The notes under the pieces are model-generated. The model did no database searches. It was not told the DNA's origin and saw only the letters and a list, made by a program, of their open reading frames with translations. Shown here piece by piece: positions 1-11,100 of a stretch of DNA of 64,000 nucleotides. Origin of the DNA: Codonopsis lanceolata (Eukaryota > Streptophyta > Magnoliopsida > Asterales > Campanulaceae); contig CM028382.1 in NCBI GenBank assembly GCA_013146195.2, positions 116,697,023 through 116,761,022 on the forward strand, in the 5' to 3' direction. Position numbers and translations under genes: made by a program. Each line of letters opens with the position of its first letter. The first letter of the stretch is position 1.

Positions 1-799
1 TTAGACGCATTTCAATTGATTAAAACTATTAAAGTCTGATAGATTTTAAAACCGATGCCTCCTTTAAAACAATATGTATGATACTAAATATATCTTTATA
101 AATTATTATTTTTTTTGCCAAAAATTAAAGTCTAATAGATTTTAAAACCAGTGCCTCCTTTATATATGGTAAAACCTTTTCTATTTTTTTTAACCAATTT
201 TTGTTGTCAAAATCGGTTAATTCCAGATAGATTTTATCACATTTGATTTTAATGTGTTTCAATTGATTAGTACTCCAAATTTTCATGGTAAAAGTTTTTT
301 TTTTTTATTTTCGAGTAGATTTTATCACATTTGATTTAGACACATTTCAATTAATTAAAACTCCTCAATTCTCATGGTAATTTTTTTTATTTACCATTTT
401 TTCTTACAAAATCGGGTTGTACCGGATAGATTTTATCACATTTAATTTAGATAAGTTTAATTTGATTAGGACTCCTCAATTCTCACAGTAAAAGTTTTTA
501 ATTTTTATTATATTACTAATACTCAGTTAATTTTAAATAGATTTTATCAAATTTTATTAAACGTGTTCCACCAACACCACGAACAACCACTACGAAATAG
601 CTTGCAAATTTTATCTACAAAAATCACATAAATTTTCGGTTTGATTGTTCGGTGTGATATCACGTTATTTATTTATTTATTAATTATGTGTACATCTTTT
701 TGTTGTTGGTTCATTCAAATAACTTACAAATTTTATCTACCAAATTAAGTTTCAGAAACAACATTAAGTCAACCGTGCATCGCACGGGTAATAACCTAG
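1..799 (+). mobile_element. Helitron, 3' portion (5' end outside window)
   Basis: The right border is a textbook Helitron 3' terminus. A perfect GC-rich hairpin (CCGTGCATCGCACGG, 773-787) is followed nine bases later by CTAG at 796-799, and the next base is T, as expected for insertion between A and T. The body is AT-rich and made largely of a degenerate minisatellite. No helicase coding is visible, so this is probably a non-autonomous copy. The DNA immediately to the right is the tail of the tRNA-derived repeat found whole elsewhere in the window, so the Helitron appears to have inserted into a copy of that repeat. Confidence 0.7.
190..560 (+). repeat. AT-rich minisatellite in the Helitron body
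   Basis: About four degenerate units of roughly 100-130 bp share the core AGATTTTATCACATTTGATT, followed by a GTTTCAATTGATTAG-like stretch, a CTCCTCAATTCTCA-like stretch and a T-rich spacer. Two weaker, shorter units lie at 1-180. The same unit occurs inverted at about 41428-41640. Confidence 0.7.
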
Positions 800-895
800 T
801 ATTTATATATATAATTGTAGCCTTTCAAGGCATTAAAATAATAATAAAAAATTAAGGGTTGGGGTACGGTCTATGTCCCCTCCAACCTTTAAAAA
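800..895 (+). repeat. tail of tRNA-derived multi-unit repeat (5' part displaced by Helitron)
   Basis: This matches the 3' ends of the copies at 32690-33075 (inverted) and 41046-41420. It has an AATTGTAGCCTTTCAAGGCA-like stretch, an A/T-rich spacer, GGGTTGGGGTACGGTCTATG, CCCCTCCA and then an A-run. The tRNA-like units are missing because the Helitron 3' end abuts it at 799/800. Confidence 0.6.
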
Positions 896-1328
896 AAAAA
901 GTAAAAATCACATACCTCTCCCCTTCATTTCCAGGGGATTTTATAGCTGCCGGAGAATATAACTGCTCATAACTGTCTACTAACAATCATGGCCTTAATG
1001 GCGGGCACATTAACTGCCCCATTAATTATCCCATTAACCACAACGGTCAAATGGAAAATTATCCGGACATAACCGTCCTCAACTGATAACAATATTAAGT
1101 TAGCGAGCATGACACATCATGCTCGCTTCATGCTCATGCTCACTGGTCAAGCCCCCAGCTCGTTAATATTTCTTGCTCGCCGAAGGCTAAGGTTCTGCTC
1201 GGATTACACAAGAACTGTTCCATCCCTTCCTCGTAGCTTTGACTTTTGATGCTCGTGTGTTGACTGAAACGGTGATCGCATGCTAAAACGTACCTCGCGG
1301 CTTGGGCCTATTGGGTCGAGCAGCTCAA

Positions 1329-2718
1329 TCGGTAAAACCATAAAATAATAAATGTAAAACTGTAAAACCGTAAATAATAAGTACGCCGTAGAATATACCT
1401 TTATTGGAACAATTATCTATTTTTGGAATAAAAAGAAGCAGTAAAATTGGAAAAAGTAACTGCTTTTCACACGTTTACAATTTAGATTAAATATAGAGTG
1501 TAGGATTGCAGTAAAAGAATTAATCTCAGCATGTAATTAGCTTTTACCAATTACCTAACAAAATAAAATATTTTACTTCGATATTTATTTTATAAGAAAA
1601 TCAAGAAATAAATATTTTAATTATAACTACTGTTAAAATACAAAAAGAAAATTTTATAGTTTTCTCAATAACGAAAACTCAATCTTCTTCTTCTGGTGGT
1701 TTTTGGTTAACTATGTAAACATGAGATGCATTAACATTGTTCATTATTTCCACCTACACATGAGACAAATAAAATTCAAACATATTCAATTAACCAAATT
1801 TTCTGCTTCATCTACAAAACTCGAATCCTCTCACATATTATCATACAAAATCTAACAGACGAACGAAAATGCATTTGATCCAAATTAATCAACCCTAAAA
1901 GCTAAAAAAATGACAATTAAATCATTGAAAACCAATACACATACCCCAACAAACGAAACCATAACAATGAGAATATGTCCAACATTCTATAAAAACAAAC
2001 TCGTGCTCGTGCCGATGTCACGATGCCAGTAAGAGAGTAGTCAATGTATGAACCGAGCATGATGAAAAAAATTAATTAAGAAACTACAACTAAATATTTG
2101 TAAAACCGTAAAGGTCTCTTTGCCCGAAACTACGGGCCGACAAAAAAAATGGGTCGGACAAAACTTATGAATTTTTTTTATTTGTATAAGAAATTGTGGG
2201 TCGGAAAAAAATTAAATTGCCGAACAAAAAAACGGGCTGGACAAAAATTAAATTGATTAAGTTAATTACGATAACAGTTAAAAAGAAAAAAACAAATATT
2301 TCAAATTACAAAACTTACGATTTTTTAAATTTGTATACGAAATTATGGGTCGAAAAAAATTAAATTGATTAAGTTAATTGAGATAATAATTAAAAAGAAA
2401 AAAATTAAAATACAAATATTCAAAACTTACCACTGGACTAAAATTAAATTGATTAGTTATGCACGTTAAAACAATAAATCTAAGTAAAACAATATCGGTA
2501 AAATCATAAAACAATAAATGTAAAACTGTAAAACCGTAAATAATAAATAAGCCGTAGAATATGTCTTTATTGGAATAGTTATCTATTTTTGGAAGAAAAA
2601 GAAGCAGTAAAATTGGAAAAAGTAACAGTCTTTCACACGTTTACAATTTAGATTAAATGTAGAGCGTATGATTGCAGTAAAAGAATTAATCTCAACCTGT
2701 AATTACCCTTTATCAATT
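1329..2718 (+). repeat. pair of ~225 bp direct repeats with ~940 bp between
   Basis: The copies at 1329-1553 and 2494-2718 both start ATCGGTAAAA and share TTTATTGGAA, a run reading GTAAAATTGGAAAAAGTAAC, CACACGTTTACAATTTAGAT and AGTAAAAGAATTAATCTCA. They differ at scattered bases. The spacing could suggest terminal repeats of a miniature element, but TG/CA ends and a primer-binding site are not evident, so a segmental duplication is equally possible. Confidence 0.6.
2167..2431 (+). repeat. two-unit tandem duplication
   Basis: Two neighbouring units of about 115-150 bp share TTTGTATAAGAAATTGTGGG (second copy TTTGTATACGAAATTATGGG) and ATTAAATTGATTAAGTTAAT, followed by an A-rich tract. Confidence 0.55.
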
Positions 2719-3529
2719 ACACACGTGTTTTGGTATCTCTGTGCCTACGACACAATGTCAGTATATATGATTTCTTCAATTCAAATGACTGTACCTAAAT
2801 AGAAGGTGATATTTAAAAAATATTACAGTTGAGGGGTACATTACTTCAAGTGATAGTTGAGAGACTGATATTTTATAAGGAATGATTTTCAAAAGACTAA
2901 TCGCAAGATGCGACTTTGTAATATGAAAATAAAATATACGGAGAAGAAAAATGAGTGACTACTCGTAATATTAATGGTAGGGGTTAAAAATGGATAACTA
3001 CCCACACATGTGAATGTGAAGGTGAATCTCAACCGTTAAATTTTTAAAGATTATTTAATCTCAACATATGAATAGCTCTAATCAATTACCTAGTTGTTTT
3101 ATAAGGAAACCTAATTATAACAATATAAGGAAACCCAAAAGAGGAGGTTACCCAAATAAATGACAGTCGTAGGATGATAGTAAAATAAATTAAATCCTGA
3201 CCTCTGAATAGCCCTAGTCAATTACCTAAATTCTTTGTAATATAGATTGGTCTATGATTGACTAACAAAAGGGTTTATCAGCATAACTAGTGTTTATAAA
3301 CGAGGGTTATAACTTTTGGGCCGAAATTCCAACTAAGTCATAAATGAGGGGTTGTTTTTGAAGTGCTTCCATCATCCCCTTTTAAGTGTACTGTCAAAGG
3401 GTGCCGCTATTCGACCCTCTTTTCTTATGAATTGACATCTCAAAAATTTTCAAAACTCATTCATCATATTTTACCTTTCTTATAAGTTGACCAATCTTTA
3501 CCGCCCCCCTCAATTGTTCGATTAGAGCA

Positions 3530-3625
3530 TGAAGAACAATATTGTGTTGTTCGGTTAGAGCATGCTGAACAACACTGTGTTGTTCGGCTAGAGGTTGTTC
3601 GGTTAGAGCATGCCGAACAACACTA
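3530..3625. repeat. minisatellite of partly palindromic GTTGTTCGG units
   Basis: Three to four copies of GTTGTTCGGTTAGAGCATG are followed by CTGAACAACACTGT or CCGAACAACACTAAG. Each copy can fold on itself, TTGTTCGG pairing with CCGAACAA. A degraded relative, GTTGTTCGCCATGC, lies at about 4892 on the other side of the inserted element at 3701-4835. Confidence 0.65.
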
Positions 3626-3700
3626 AGTTTAATTTTTTAAAAATATTTCAAAAATGTTTGGATCTCATTTCGATTAGATCGTCGAAAAACACTAAGTTTA

Positions 3701-3981
3701 GGGCTTGTTTCGTAACCATTTCGTTTATAATATTTTTGTTTCTATTTCTAATTTTTTGTGAAAAATAGAAATAGAAATACGTTTGACAATCATTTCTATT
3801 TCTGAGAAACTAGAAACGTTTCTTATTTTTCCCAAAATTTTAGAAATGAAAAAAAAATTGTTTCTCCTTTACGAGAAATGATTCTTTTTCGAAACTTGGA
3901 AGGATCAAAGTCGATCAACTTAAATGAGGTCGAGCCTTTGAACTTTGACATGATAAATTTTCAACCATAATTTTTTCCTCC

Positions 3982-4037
<56 letters not shown>

Positions 4038-4835
4038 AATTACAACCCGAAAGTCATTAATTCACCCGACCCAACCTGAAAATTACTCGAGCCAAGTCAA
4101 CCCGTTAATATTTTTTGTTTGAAACGGGTAACCCATTCCAACTCCAAAAATAATGGGCCGGGTTAAAGTGGGTCGAACCCATTACCTATTTTGACCCGAT
4201 AACTTTTACTTTATTAATGTTTGAAATTTTGGATTAAGCCGAGGAGTCACGTTACCCGTTTAGCCCGACCCGATTCATTCAGAAGCAGCTCGACCATTTT
4301 GATACACAGGTTCTAATGGATCGGGTTGAAATAGGTCAAGCTCGTTAACCCCTTTGATCCGATAGTTTTTATTCTATAGATTTATGAAATTTTGGATTAA
4401 GGCAAGGTGACACGTCACCCGTTTAACCCGATACATCTCGACCCATTTGATATTCCAATTATAATGAGTTTCGACCCATCACACTTTACATCTCGACCTA
4501 TACCCGACCCATCGGATGTGGAGATACTTATCCACATTTTTTTTGAATAGAAATCATGTAAATTATTATTTTACCCGTTCAAATTGGATGTAATATATTA
4601 TTATGGAAGTTGTAATGTGTTAGTTTTTTTGAAAAAAGATATAACTTTATGAAAGGAAATAAAAATATTTGTCAAAAAATGATTAGCTTTCATTTTTTTT
4701 TTATATAATAAAAATAGAAACGACTATCAAATGCATTTTTGTTTCTTTTCTAAAATAAAAAAGAAATAGAAATAAAGTGAAACAGAAACCTGTGAAACAA
4801 AAAAAAAAGAAATAGAAATGTTACCAAACACTACC
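3701..4835. mobile_element. PIF/Harbinger-like non-autonomous element, 1135 bp
   Basis: The left end GGGCTTGTTTCGTAACCATT and the inverted right end GGTAGTGTTTGGTAACATTT form imperfect terminal inverted repeats, backed by T-rich versus A-rich subterminal tracts of the GTTTCTATTTCT type. The trinucleotide TTA flanks both sides (3698-3700 and 4836-4838), as is usual for PIF/Harbinger/Tourist elements. The flanking sequences (TTAATTTTTTA, ATGTTTGGA) are also related to each other. A (TA)n run of about 47 bp (3988-4034) and several CCCGACCCAT-like words lie inside. No transposase is seen. Confidence 0.55.
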
Positions 4836-5159
4836 TTAATTTTTTATAAAATATTTCCAAAATGTTTGGACCTCCTTGGCTGAATAAAACAATGTTGTTC
4901 GCCATGCTTTATTCGAACAATACCGAGTTATTTGGCTAAGGAGGTCTGAATATTTTGAAAATTTTTGGGGGTTCATTGAAAGGGTAAAATAGAGAGTTCA
5001 CAATTTTGGGATTTTTTTATTTTTATTTATTTTATTTTTTTGGGGAGGGCCGGGGAGGGGTGTTGAACTCAATGGGAAAGTGGGGCTGAATAGCGCTACC
5101 CACGATCAAAACTCTTCTTCGAGAGTGGAACGAGAGACCCTGGAAACCTCAATCCATCC

Positions 5160-8100
5160 ATGGACATCATCAAGCAAGAATTGTTGAAGAAAAGACAAAG
5201 CCTCGCCGCAGACGTCGGTGGCAGGAAGGTCTTCAAGCGCTCAGAGATTGAACAGAAGCGTATCCAGAAGCTTCGCGAAGAAGAGAAGCGCGAGGCCGAG
5301 GCCAAAGCCCTCCGGCAAAGGCAACACCATAATCAACCGAATTCCGATCCCAATTCCTATTCGAATAGTAATTCCGAATCGGAAATCCTCAAATCGAAGC
5401 CCGATGGAGCCTCTTCTTCATCTTCGAAAGCCGTGAGCGACGAACAAAAAATCGACGCGCTTAACCTCCCTAAACTAGAGGTCATCCGCCGTCTACGTTT
5501 TTTGAAACAACCCGTCACGCTGTTTGGAGAGGATGACGAGGCCAGGCTGGACCGGTTAAAGTTTGTGTTGAAGGCGGGACTGTTTGAAGTTGACGATACT
5601 GATATGACGGAGGGGCAAACGAATGATTTTTTGCGCGATATTGTGGAGTTAAAAAAGAGGCAAAAATCAGGAATTATGAGCGATCGGAAAAGGAAGACCA
5701 CGGAGGAGTCTACTGAGGATAAGGATGGCGGTGGGGGTGAAGAGGATGTGAGTGGGGATGGGGCATCAGACGACGTGGATCATGATAAGGATTTGAAGCG
5801 GATGAAGGCGAATTTTGACGAGTTGTGTGATGAGGACAAGATTCTTGTGTTTTTTAAGAAGCTATTGATCGAGTGGAATCAGGAGCTTAATGAGATGACT
5901 GATTCAGAGAAGAGAACGGCGAAAGGGAAATCTATTGTTGCTACGTTTAAGCAGTGTGCAAGGTACCTGAATCCGCTGTTCAAGTTCTGTAGGAAGAAGG
6001 TAAGTGTGGAGTTTTACTTTATTTCATTCTTTGAATGTTGTGTTTGCTTTTAGCTAACATGAATGCCCCTGATCTAGTTCATGTCTGTTATTATGTTATG
6101 AAGTGAAGCTATTATGTTTCAAAGTTCTTGTTTATGAGGTCCTAATTAACTAATGTCACGGCTAATTGGTTATAGTCTATATCTGTGTTACACTGATGCA
6201 GTTTTCATGGGTCACCTGTGAGTGTGAAATGCAATGCTTGTTGTCGTGCACATATACCTAGTGTAATTAATATATAAAACTTTTTAGATGGACTCATAGT
6301 TATGATTTTATGTTTAGCCTCCAATAAGTTGAATGAGGTGAGGTGGAGATGTTTCACAAATTTGCGTTTTATCTAAAGCATTCAAGTACATAGGCTTTAT
6401 CCTCTGGGTTAGATATATACTGAACATCCTGTAAAGATCTGAATCGGTTTTGAAATTGACAACGTTAGTTGGGCTCTGTAAGCAGGTTTTTTTTTTCCTT
6501 CATATGCATCGTCTTCTAGACCTGTTTCTGAAGTGCTATGTATAATCAGTTACCCATAATTTGTAAGACTTGGAGTTTGAAAAGTCATTTTTGTCTCCGC
6601 TATGCAATTCGCAAGTAACTTGAATCGGGTTTCAAGTTCTGTAGAAAGAAAGATTTGCGATGTATACGTTGATCTCTTGCTTTGGGTGTGCCGTTTTAGG
6701 AGTCATCATTTCTCTTATCCAGTTCAAGTATATGAATATTTTATGGATTGAAACAATTTTGTTGAATTTTTTTTTGTCTTAAATTAACTTATTTCAAATT
6801 TGTAGTTTAACCACTTGTTACATCGAAGCAGTATTCATGGTTCATACTTAAATTAACTTATTAGTAGTTCATGAATTCAAGTATTTTTTTTTAATTTTAT
6901 TTTTTGATAGGTAATAAGAATAATATTGACAAGGTGTCACCTATTTTGACGCTCGTTTTATACTATTATTACTTATAAAAATAATAATAATGACAAGGCA
7001 TCAAAACAGGTGACACGTCCAATGTATATAGAGAGTATATTCCTACACAAAAAACTAAACAGCAAAAGAACTATCCACAGTCTTTACAAAAGAATCATCT
7101 CCCCCACAGCCGTTTCACTGCACGAGAAACACAAACACAGAGACTTCAAAGTGGCCCCCTTCATTATCAAAAGATTTCATTCCTCCCAAATGGTCCAAAC
7201 TACTACCATAGGAGCAGCATTCCACAAGCGATTCCCTTTTCTCCTTTTGTACGAAGACCAACATTAAAGATCTTCTTAACAGATCTCGACATTGCCCAAG
7301 AAAGATGAAATAAATTAAGCACAAAATTCCACAACTCCCAGGCCACTGGACAATGGATCAACAAATGATTTACGCTATTCCCATCATATCTACACATGTA
7401 ACATCAATTTATATAAATCTTTCCCCGAGTACATAGATTATCCCCTGTGAGAATGGCTTCTTTCGCAGCCTCCCACGCAAAGAAAGCCACTCTACCAGGA
7501 GCAGTAGTCAGTAGATTCCAAACTGTCTTCCATGGAAAAAGAGTCATGTCATTCCATGACAACATAAGATAATATGATTCAACCGAGAAGGATTTACTCT
7601 TTGGGCCGTTTCACAACACTGTCTTCTTGGTGCTCAAACTTATAAGAGTATAACTTAGCAAACAATTGTGGAACAGCTTCGATCTCCCAGTTTTTTGAAG
7701 ATATCTGTGAAAAGTAGGACTTCGTGAAACTCTACCCTCCTCTAATTGCAAAACAGCGCTGACCAAAACTGAAGAGTATGTTTAATATGTCTTGGGTCAT
7801 GCCAAGTTTGATCATTGACCATGTCAGAGGTTGGAATAGGGGTTATTTGAAGAAGAGTAATAGTATATGGGGGACAGCTCTTTTGGGGGTGTGTTGGATT
7901 CTATGGAAGGAAAGGAACCATAGGGCTTTCGACAACGTGGAAATGTCAGTCCCGGAGCTGAAGAATTTGCTGATTCGTACTATTCAGTTTTGGAGTTCCG
8001 AGGCTGATCACTCTCTTCCTAGATTATAGCTTTTGTAGATCTTGTAAATAGTACAGATTTTGGTTAATCTTTTGGTTGGTATACGGCTAGTGTACAAAGG

Positions 8101-11100
8101 ACGCATCACCTCTTTTGATGCTTGATATTTAATATATTATTTACTTATCAAAAAAAAAAAAAAATACAGCGCTGACCAAACACTCCTTATCCATAGCTAA
8201 TTAGCTAAGTTAAAAAGAAGAGGAAAGGACCTCCATAACTCCTCATCACACCACTTATCTCTCCAAAGCTTAATTGAAGCACCATTCCCAATATCAAAAG
8301 AAAGATTCCTCTTCATGGAGGCCCATCCTTTACTGATACCTTTCCAAACTCCTACCCCAAAAGAGGAACCAACATCATTTGGGAACCACACATGATTTCC
8401 TCCACCGTACTTACTACTTACACACAACCAAATTCTTCCAAAAAGAATTCCTTTCCCCCAAATATCTCCACAACCTTTCCCCAACAACACAGTGTTAAAT
8501 TTTTTGAGATTTTTAACGCCTAACCCGCCTTATCTCAAATTAGTGCGTATTCCATTTGACTTGATGATATTTACGATCCTCCATCCTTCATCCTCCATTT
8601 GACCTCCCAAATAAAATCTCTCTCCCTCTTTTCTAATCTGTTTCGAACTTGCATTTAGGTACAAGTAGATAAATAGAAAATGTTAGAAAAGGTAAGCATT
8701 GATATTGAGCCACACTCTTAAGTTATTAAATTTCATACATAATACCATCTAACCTTGTCTTTTCTTTTCAATGCCAATCATTTGTGGGTCATTAGGTTTA
8801 TTGATATTTCACTCAATATTTAAAGGAGGACGTGAAAGAAATAGTCACCTTTGCTTGGATACAATTTACTTCCTTTGAACATGTTTTTTGATTTTTTTTT
8901 TGTTTTGTCATGCTTATGTTTGAATGGTTCCTTGGGGATCTAGTTATAATAGGTATACCTCCTTGGGATTTAGCATCATCGGATGTATTTAGAAAGTTAC
9001 TGTTGATAATGGACATTTTTAGATGTTTCATGTGTGATTAAGCACTTTTAATCAAACATAATGGGTACAAGCAAATGCACACCTCATGGTGATCATTGAT
9101 GAACAAAGTTTCAAAATTCCAAGTAAAATGCTACCCCCTCTGTCCCATAACAGGAGTTCTTTTTCATATTGGGAAGTCCCAAATACAGAGTTCCCTTTTC
9201 TTTTCTAAAAAGTGTTTTTGAACCAATTGTCTGTAGTACCCATTTTAGTTGTGAGATAGAAAGTGAAACAAGTCCCATTGATTTGACACCAGTTGAGAAT
9301 AACTTGAGGATTTGAAAAGATATGCACATTGAGTCGAATACTCTTTTAAAACCCATGTAGAGACACTTAATTTGGGATGAAGCGAGTACATTGTTTTGTC
9401 CATGGGCGAGACTGACGATTCAGGCTATATTAAAACCTGTTTCATTGTTTTAGTTTGTTTAGAATTTTGTGATACATATCAAATAACATCATTGACCCCA
9501 AGGGGTGAGAGAGATAGCAAGAACACTCGAGACCCTGAGATCCTTGGTTCCAATCCTCATACCAACCAAGGGTTACACTTACCTATACAAAAAAAATAAT
9601 CAAATAACATCATCATTGATTTGTTTAGGGGACTGTATATGTTCTTTTATATATTTCTTTCTAGTTTATGGGAAGGTGGTCACCTATCACTCTCTCTCGT
9701 TTTTCTCTTTTGAACTGGTGTACTGTTGGTATATTGAGAATTGAAAATAAGCTTGGCTGGACTTTATTTCTTCTTTCTGGATTAGGTGTTAACCTTTCTC
9801 TAACTTCGATTAGTGCGTACTTTTGCTGCAACAGAAGTGTGTGTTTAGAAATGGGGGATGCTGCACAAAATGGATTTTTGAAGTATGTGGTACGAAACAT
9901 GATTGTATATTCAAATCTCTCTGAACTGATAACCTTAGAAGGTGGACTGTCAATCCCCTTCCATATGGTTTTTTGATTTCACTGAGAATCTAGGCAATAC
10001 AATTTGTAAATAGGTCATTCGCCACATGGTTTTCCTTGTTTATACCAGGAAGAACAATTGTGAAGATTTATTGGCACAAATTTTGGAGTATAGGAAGGTT
10101 GAAGGTACAAGGGATTTGTAGCTGATTAAGTCCTTAACTATCATATACTCGAGGTTTGATGGTGCATTTGTTCGGGTCAATGACTAGTGCGGGAGCTGGA
10201 TCTATTGTAATTTGTACACAGGGGTTCAAAGTTTCAGCCAAGTCGCCAAAAGTTCAGCGACTTGGTTCGGATTTCAAGGGTGCCAAGTGGAAAGGAAACG
10301 CCTAGTCAGTTGATACACGTTCTAACCTTAACTCTCTGGAACTCGGCTAGAACTCGCTCAGATTAGAAATTATTGGGATCTCAGCTGTGTTTCTGAGTTG
10401 ATTCGGGAAAAAGCAAGATGAAACATTCCATTTAAATCGAATAACCAACTTGTAATGAATGGAGTCCAATCAACCCTTTAGCCTCTCTGCACAACGTGAT
10501 CTTTAGGTTGCTTCTACTTCTCTGGCACCGGAAAACTTCCCTCATTTAGTCATCGCAAGTGTCTCTCTGTTTGACGTACCTGTATCTTCAGCCCTATTAT
10601 GACTCCCTTTTTTTAAGTGGGCACCCACTAGTGAAAGTAGTGCCTATCATTTTTCTGTTTCCAAATTCAGGCCTTAGCTTCTTCTTATTTATTTTATTTT
10701 TTAAAAAAATTCATGGGCCTTACTCAAGTCTTCTAAAAAGAACCCCCCCCCCATCCCCCCCAAAAAATATGATAAAAATTAATTAATTAATCAAGTTGTG
10801 TCTATTTATTTATTCTTAAGCATTGAACTATTTAAGGTTCTTGGTTTTTTTTTTTTGATAGGTAAGTGTGACCCTTTGTTGGTATTGGGATTGAAGGATC
10901 TCAATATCTTTGCCTAAGTACCCTTCCCATCCCTACCACCCTTGGGGTCGAGGTTCTCTGGAAAAATACAAATTTATTTTACTTATGTTTGTTTGTGATA
11001 TACATTTACTATTAAACACTATTTGTAATGCTACAATAACCTAATCTGTTTTATCACTTAAACCATGCTATCTATTGTGTTGTTGTGCAAAAGTAAGTGA

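Larger units (their letters stand above)
896..3530. other. non-coding intergenic repeat DNA
   Basis: No coding region was recognised. The stretch holds two direct copies of a ~225 bp sequence (1329-1553 and 2494-2718), a short tandem duplication at 2167-2431, and a sequence at about 2730-3060 that recurs inverted near 34870-35370. Around 1100-1320 the word GCTCG and its complement recur often, without a clear array. Confidence 0.6.

Noticed and set aside
1329..2718. Direct repeats as LTRs of a miniature retroelement
   Set aside because: They do not begin TG or end CA, no primer-binding site or polypurine tract is apparent, and no target duplication was found.
7010..7267. Plus-strand frame over the outer LINE
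   Set aside because: It is the antisense of the LINE zf-RVT region, which is clearly recognisable on the minus strand.
9668..9976. Open frames of about 80-100 residues on both strands in the PRP18 intron
   Set aside because: No recognisable domain, no splice context and similar openness on both strands; treated as intron sequence.
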